Source: Bacillota bacterium
GTDB lineage: Bacteria > Bacillota > Clostridia > Lachnospirales > Cellulosilyticaceae
Length of the DNA stretch: 10,032 bases
Direction of reading: 5' to 3'
NCBI GenBank assembly: GCA_023457875.1
Contig: JAEXBC010000147.1
Span: 1 to 10,032 of the forward strand
Part shown: positions 6,280 through 10,032 of the stretch, piece after piece
Position numbering within the stretch: the stretch's first letter is position 1
How the letters are laid out: each line of letters opens with the position of its first letter
The notes under the pieces: model-generated
Told to the model about the DNA's origin: nothing
The model's database searches: none
The model's input: the letters and a program-made list of their open reading frames with translations, nothing else
Program-made: the position numbers and the translations under genes

Positions 6280-8334
6280 ATGTTTAAGAAAATGAAATTA
6301 AGTACAGGTATCACTATTGGTATTACCATTATTGTCATCCTGTGCATCGGGGTTTTGTTTTATGCGGCAAACCGTAATATGACAAAAGCGATGCATGATA
6401 CGGCCGTTGATAATATGCTCACATCTCTAGAGGCCAAGAATCAGATTATTGAGTCCTATGTAGAAAGCTCTGAGGCACTACTTCTAGCATATAGCAAAAC
6501 AAGTGATTTCAAAGCATATTTGAGAGCAGTTAATAATGAAGGGCTAAAAAATGCAGCTCAGACTTACACAGAGAAATATTTTGCAGATTTAGAGAACTGG
6601 GAAGGCATTTACCTTTCAGAATGGAATACCCATGTTATTGCCCATTCAAACCCCAAGACCGTTGGCATAACCACTAGAGAAGGTGACCCACTTAAGGCCT
6701 TGCAAGACGCTATGCTTTCCCAAGAAGGCGTGTATACAACTGGAATTATTGTATCTCCTGCAACTGGTCAGCTGGTTTTGTCAATGTATTGTCCGATTTA
6801 TGACAGTGATGGAAAAACGCCGATAGGACTTGTTGGTGGAGCAACATTTGCATCAAATCTTAAGGTTGTTTTAGATGAACTTACGATTAAGGGATTAGAA
6901 AATGTTAAATATACGCTGATCAATGTCAAGACAGGCACCTATATATTTGATGAAGATGAAGCCTTAATGACTACACAGATTGAGGACCCGATGCTTCTTT
7001 CTATTATTGATGAAGTTGGCAAAAATCCTGAAAAGAACATTGATACAGTTCAATATACTGGGCAAGATGGTAAGGACTATGTTGCTGTATATAAGTATAT
7101 ATCAGATCGGGGTTGGGCACTTGTACTAAGTGATAGTGCATCAGAAATTTATGCCCAGGCAAATTCAAATAGAAATGTATTAGGTGTTATTTGCCTCATA
7201 TCTATCCTTCTTATTTCCTTGATTTCTTTCGTCGTAGTAAGATTAAGCATGAAGCCATTAGATGTTATTGAACATGAAATTAATAAGCTAAAGGATTTAA
7301 GTTTAAAAACAAGTAACAAGGTCATAGAATATGCCAAGTATAAGAACGAGATTGGAAAAATTGCAAGCGCAATACATACCTTATCAACAACCTTCCAGGG
7401 CGTTGCCCATACATTAAACATATGTTCAGAATCTTTGAATGATAGCGCACATTCCATAAGTAATTCCTCAGAGGTTTTAATGGATTGCGTATCGGATGAC
7501 GCTGCAACCACCGAGGAATTATTAGCAAGTATCACAAGTACAAATTCCTCCATAGAGGCAGTAAGTACAGAAATTGCTCATATTTCTGACATGGTAGAGA
7601 AGATAGAAGAGAAAGTAAAGGATGGTCATGATAGGAGCAAGGATCTACTTATGACTTCCACCAATATGCGTAGTATGGCCCAACAGACTCTTACTACAAG
7701 CGTTGACAAAATTCAAAAAACAAAACAAGAGATTGAAACAGCCATTGATAAGCTTCAGTCCTTTGCAAAAATCAATGATATGGCAAGCCAAATTCTTCAA
7801 ATTACAAATCAGACCAATCTTTTATCCCTAAATGCCTCAATTGAAGCAGCAAGAGCAGGAGAAGCAGGCAAGGGATTTGCAGTGGTAGCAAGTGAAATTG
7901 GTAATCTAGCAAGTAGTTCTTCAAAAACGGCTTCAGAGATTCAACATCTTGTTGAAGAATCAAATGGTAGTATAGAGATGGTAAGAACGTGTTTCAGTGA
8001 TATTATTCAATTTATGGAACAAGACATAGCAGGTAAATTTGATAATTTTGCGCAGATGGCAAATGACTATGGTACTTCAGTGGAAACCAGTCAGTCTGCT
8101 ATTCATGAAATTGATGATAAAACCGCAGAGTTCGTAGATTCAGTTGCAAATATCAAGGTTCAGATTGGCAATGTAAGTATGGCATCTAAAGATAATGCCA
8201 TAGGAGTAGACGAAATTGTTAGTAAAAATGAGCGAACCACAACAACTGCAGATGCCATTAATAAGATTGCTCAGGCAAATAGAAATAACGCAGCCTCAAT
8301 CAAAGATATTGCAGATAAATTTAAAAATGAATAA
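6280..8334 (+). CDS. Methyl-accepting chemotaxis protein with extracytoplasmic Cache-type sensor
   Basis: This 684-residue transmembrane receptor would pass ligand signals to CheW/CheA to steer flagellar motility. A first membrane helix (about 10-30) and a second (about 298-322) bracket an external sensor of about 265 residues of double-Cache type, including [19 protein letters not shown] degenerate HAMP-like linker ([17 protein letters not shown]) follows. The signalling domain carries the hairpin tip [20 protein letters not shown] and [13 protein letters not shown] near residues 505-550. The usual R-x-W-Y amino-acid-binding pattern of Cache receptors is not seen; [10 protein letters not shown] stands there, so the ligand is open. 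No CheR-binding pentapeptide ends the protein. The ATG at 6280 is preferred to the in-frame GTG at 6271, because that GTG is part of the AGGAGGTGG ribosome binding site and the paralogue begins at the equivalent ATG. It is probably transcribed alone. Confidence 0.95.
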   Translation: MFKKMKLSTGITIGITIIVILCIGVLFYAANRNMTKAMHDTAVDNMLTSLEAKNQIIESYVESSEALLLAYSKTSDFKAYLRAVNNEGLKNAAQTYTEKYFADLENWEGIYLSEWNTHVIAHSNPKTVGITTREGDPLKALQDAMLSQEGVYTTGIIVSPATGQLVLSMYCPIYDSDGKTPIGLVGGATFASNLKVVLDELTIKGLENVKYTLINVKTGTYIFDEDEALMTTQIEDPMLLSIIDEVGKNPEKNIDTVQYTGQDGKDYVAVYKYISDRGWALVLSDSASEIYAQANSNRNVLGVICLISILLISLISFVVVRLSMKPLDVIEHEINKLKDLSLKTSNKVIEYAKYKNEIGKIASAIHTLSTTFQGVAHTLNICSESLNDSAHSISNSSEVLMDCVSDDAATTEELLASITSTNSSIEAVSTEIAHISDMVEKIEEKVKDGHDRSKDLLMTSTNMRSMAQQTLTTSVDKIQKTKQEIETAIDKLQSFAKINDMASQILQITNQTNLLSLNASIEAARAGEAGKGFAVVASEIGNLASSSSKTASEIQHLVEESNGSIEMVRTCFSDIIQFMEQDIAGKFDNFAQMANDYGTSVETSQSAIHEIDDKTAEFVDSVANIKVQIGNVSMASKDNAIGVDEIVSKNERTTTTADAINKIAQANRNNAASIKDIADKFKNE

Positions 8335-8354
8335 GCATTAAATGATATGAAGTT

Positions 8355-8411
8355 AAAGAGTGCGCCCATCGTTTTATAAAGATAAGACGATGAGCACACT
8401 CTTTTTGTTTG
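8355..8411 (+). terminator. Intrinsic terminator after the first chemoreceptor gene
   Basis: A 21-bp stem (8355-8375 with 8384-8404) contains two C-A mismatches and one G-U pair. It has an 8-nt loop and runs into TTTTTGTTTG. It begins 20 bp after the stop codon and separates the two chemoreceptor genes into independent transcription units. Confidence 0.9.
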
Positions 8412-8492
8412 CTTTGAGTGTATAAAATCCATGTTAGGACAAAAATTGGAGGACTTTGATTAAGACTAGACGGTAATAAATAGCGTAAAATA

Positions 8493-8515
8493 GTTAAAAT
8501 ATAATAAATTTTAAC
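8493..8515. repeat. Perfect inverted repeat just upstream of the second chemoreceptor promoter
   Basis: GTTAAAAT (8493-8500) and ATTTTAAC (8508-8515) are perfectly complementary across a 7-bp centre. The repeat ends 4 bp before the -35 hexamer. It could be an operator or an A/T-rich UP-like element. No equivalent is seen upstream of the first chemoreceptor gene. Confidence 0.45.
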
Positions 8516-8519
8516 AATA

Positions 8520-8548
8520 TTGACTAAAAATAAATAGAGTGATAATAT
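8520..8548 (+). promoter_or_regulatory. Promoter of the second chemoreceptor gene
   Basis: TTGACT (8520-8525), a 17-bp spacer and TAATAT (8543-8548) with a TGN extended -10 make a good sigma-A promoter. ATATTGACTAAAAATAA is identical to the first chemoreceptor promoter, and similarity continues through CTATAGT about 40 bp past the -10. Predicted transcript start is near 8555, giving a leader of about 120 nt. Confidence 0.78.
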
Positions 8549-8602
8549 AATTTATAGAATAATTTAATAAATTTTGTCATCTATAGTCGTTATTCATATT
8601 AC

Positions 8603-8634
8603 AATGTGCACTACTGAAGGTTGTACATTTTTTT
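8603..8634 (+). promoter_or_regulatory. Weak hairpin followed by a T run in the second chemoreceptor leader
   Basis: AATGTGCA (8603-8610) can pair with TGTACATT (8622-8629), including one G-U pair, across an 11-nt loop. Seven T residues follow (8628-8634). In layout this resembles a transcription attenuator before the gene, but the stem is short and A/T-rich. Confidence 0.3.
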
Positions 8635-8676
8635 GTATGCTATTATTGTGACAATTAAAAATTGGAGGTAGCTTTT

Positions 8677-10032
8677 ATGTTTAAGAGAGTGAAATTAAGC
8701 ACAGGAATAACTATTGGTATTTCAGTTATTGTTATTCTGTGCATCGGGGTTTTGTTTTATGCTGCAAATAGGAATATGACAACAGCCATGCATAATACCG
8801 CTGTTGACAATATGCTAACTTCTTTGGAAGCAAAAACTCAGATTATAGAATCTTATGTTGAAAGTGCTGAGTCTGTATTACTAGGCTTTAGTAAAGCCAG
8901 TGAGTTCAAAGAATATTTGGGCGCACTAAATAGTCAAGAATTAAAGGCGGCAGCCCAGAACTATACAGATGAGTATTTTGCAGATTTAGAGAACTGGGAA
9001 GGAATCTATCTTTCAGAGTGGGATTCCCACGTTATTACACACGCAAATCCGCAAGCTGTTGGCATTACCATGAGAGAAGGTGATTCACTTAAGTCATTGC
9101 AAGACGCTATACTCTCACAAAAAGGCGTATATACAACAGGAATTCTTGTATCTCCAGCATCTGGGCAGCTGGTTTTGTCAATGTACTGTCCTATTTATGA
9201 GGGTAATCAAACAACACCTATAGGCTTTGTAGGTGGGGCTACATTGGCTTCAAATCTAAAAACAGTTCTTGATAAGCTTACAATCAATGGATTAGAAAAT
9301 GTTAAATATACGCTAATCAATGTCAAGACAGGTGCATACATATTTGACGAAAATGAAGAATTAATGTCTACGCAGATTGAAGATCCAACCCTTCTTTCAA
9401 TTATTGATAAAGTTAACAAAAATCCAGAAAAGAGTGTTGATACAGTTCAATATACTGGACTAGATGGAAGAGACTATGTTGCTGTATATAAGTATATATC
9501 AGAAAGAGGATGGGCCCTTGTACTAAGTGATAGTGCCCAAGAAATTTATGCTCAAGCAAATTCAAATAGAAATGCCCTTGGTGTTATTTGCCTACTATCT
9601 ATTCTTCTTATTTCTTTGATTTCTTTAGTTGTAGTAAGATTAAGCATGAAACCATTAGATGTTATTGAAGATGAAATCAATCAGTTAAAGGATTTAAAAT
9701 TAAAAACAAGCAGCAAAATTGTAGAATATGCCAAGTATAAAAATGAGATTGGAAAAATTGCAAGTGCAATATATACCTTATCGACAACCTTCCAGAGTGT
9801 TGCCCATACATTAAACATATGTTCAGCATCTTTGAATGATAGTGCATATTCCATAAGTAATTCCTCTGAGATGTTAATGGACTGTGTATCAGATGACGCT
9901 GCAACCACCCAGGAACTATTAGCAAGTATTACCAGTACAAATTCCTCCATAGAGGCAGTGGGTGAAGAAATTGCGCATATTTCCGATATGGTAGAAAGGA
10001 TAGAAGAGAAAGTAAAGGATGGTAATGACAAA
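8677..10032 (+). CDS. Second methyl-accepting chemotaxis protein, paralogue of the first (3' end beyond the window)
   Basis: The frame opens at ATG 8677 behind GGAGGTAG and remains open to the right edge, giving 452 codons. It aligns without gaps to the first chemoreceptor from residue 1, with about 80% identity by hand count. It shows the first membrane helix (about 10-30), the double-Cache sensor, the second membrane helix (about 298-322), the HAMP-like linker and the start of the signalling coiled coil. The hairpin tip lies outside the window. The region just after the first helix (about residues 64-105) and the middle of the sensor differ most, while the linker and the start of the signalling domain are closely kept. 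This suggests a duplication whose sensors may have drifted in specificity while sharing the same signalling partners. The R-x-W-Y amino-acid-binding pattern is absent here too (REGDSLKSLQ). Confidence 0.94.
   Translation, partial: MFKRVKLSTGITIGISVIVILCIGVLFYAANRNMTTAMHNTAVDNMLTSLEAKTQIIESYVESAESVLLGFSKASEFKEYLGALNSQELKAAAQNYTDEYFADLENWEGIYLSEWDSHVITHANPQAVGITMREGDSLKSLQDAILSQKGVYTTGILVSPASGQLVLSMYCPIYEGNQTTPIGFVGGATLASNLKTVLDKLTINGLENVKYTLINVKTGAYIFDENEELMSTQIEDPTLLSIIDKVNKNPEKSVDTVQYTGLDGRDYVAVYKYISERGWALVLSDSAQEIYAQANSNRNALGVICLLSILLISLISLVVVRLSMKPLDVIEDEINQLKDLKLKTSSKIVEYAKYKNEIGKIASAIYTLSTTFQSVAHTLNICSASLNDSAYSISNSSEMLMDCVSDDAATTQELLASITSTNSSIEAVGEEIAHISDMVERIEEKVKDGNDK

Larger units (their letters stand above)
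8441..8668 (+). repeat. 12-bp direct repeat around a ribosome binding site
   Basis: AAAAATTGGAGG occurs at 8441-8452 and again at 8657-8668, where it is the ribosome binding site of the second chemoreceptor gene. The upstream copy is followed by ACTTTGATTAAGA, which resembles GCTTTTATGTTTAAGA after the real site but lacks the ATG. It may be a decayed copy of a gene start or chance in A-rich DNA. Confidence 0.4.

Noticed and set aside
7322..7528. Second minus-strand frame in the chemoreceptor, also mirrored at 9677-9925
   Set aside because: It is a shadow of the chemoreceptor coding sequence, with composition unlike a real protein.
7149..7553. Minus-strand open frame opposite the first chemoreceptor, with a similar one at 9681-10031 opposite the second
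   Set aside because: The resemblance follows from duplication of the sense genes; there is no ribosome binding site or promoter, and the sense frame is clearly the coding one.
9207..9419. Minus-strand open frame within the second chemoreceptor
   Set aside because: It is a shadow of the sensor-domain coding sequence without start signals.

Overview
The window looks like chromosomal DNA from a motile, low-GC, Gram-positive anaerobe, most likely a member of the Clostridia (Bacillota). The evidence is the A/T-rich intergenic DNA, strong GGAGG-type ribosome binding sites, sigma-A-like promoters, a biotin synthase with anaerobe-like residues, and large Cache-type chemoreceptors. The genus cannot be named from this sequence.

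Left region (1-3966). Two minus-strand genes encode the halves of a heterodimeric ABC exporter. The first half (981-2723) has a degenerate nucleotide-binding domain. It overlaps by 11 nt the second half (991 leftward), which runs off the left edge. A divergent AraC-family regulator (2851-3576) shares their short promoter region, in which the two candidate -10 boxes overlap. A small single-domain cupin gene (3580-3966, minus) converges on the regulator with a 3-bp gap.

Middle region (3967-5986). A 338-bp gap leads into a compact biotin operon, bioB-bioY, whose genes overlap by 4 nt. Its promoter is a perfect TTGACA-N17-TATAAT. A 10-bp inverted repeat with a 14-bp spacer covers the -35 box and matches the form of a BirA operator. 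The operon would make biotin from dethiobiotin (BioB) and import biotin or a related compound (BioY), with biotin-loaded BirA as the probable repressor. A strong intrinsic terminator follows.

Right region (5987-10032). Two tandem paralogous methyl-accepting chemotaxis proteins, about 80% identical by hand count, lie in separate transcription units. Each has its own TTGACT-N17 promoter inside a conserved upstream block. The first is complete (684 aa) and ends at a terminator hairpin. The second is cut by the right edge after 452 codons.

No mobile element, CRISPR array, rRNA or tRNA gene was seen. The window holds ordinary gene families. The points most worth a second look are the BirA-type operator over a consensus promoter, the altered auxiliary-cluster residues in BioB, and the duplicated chemoreceptors with their shared control region.
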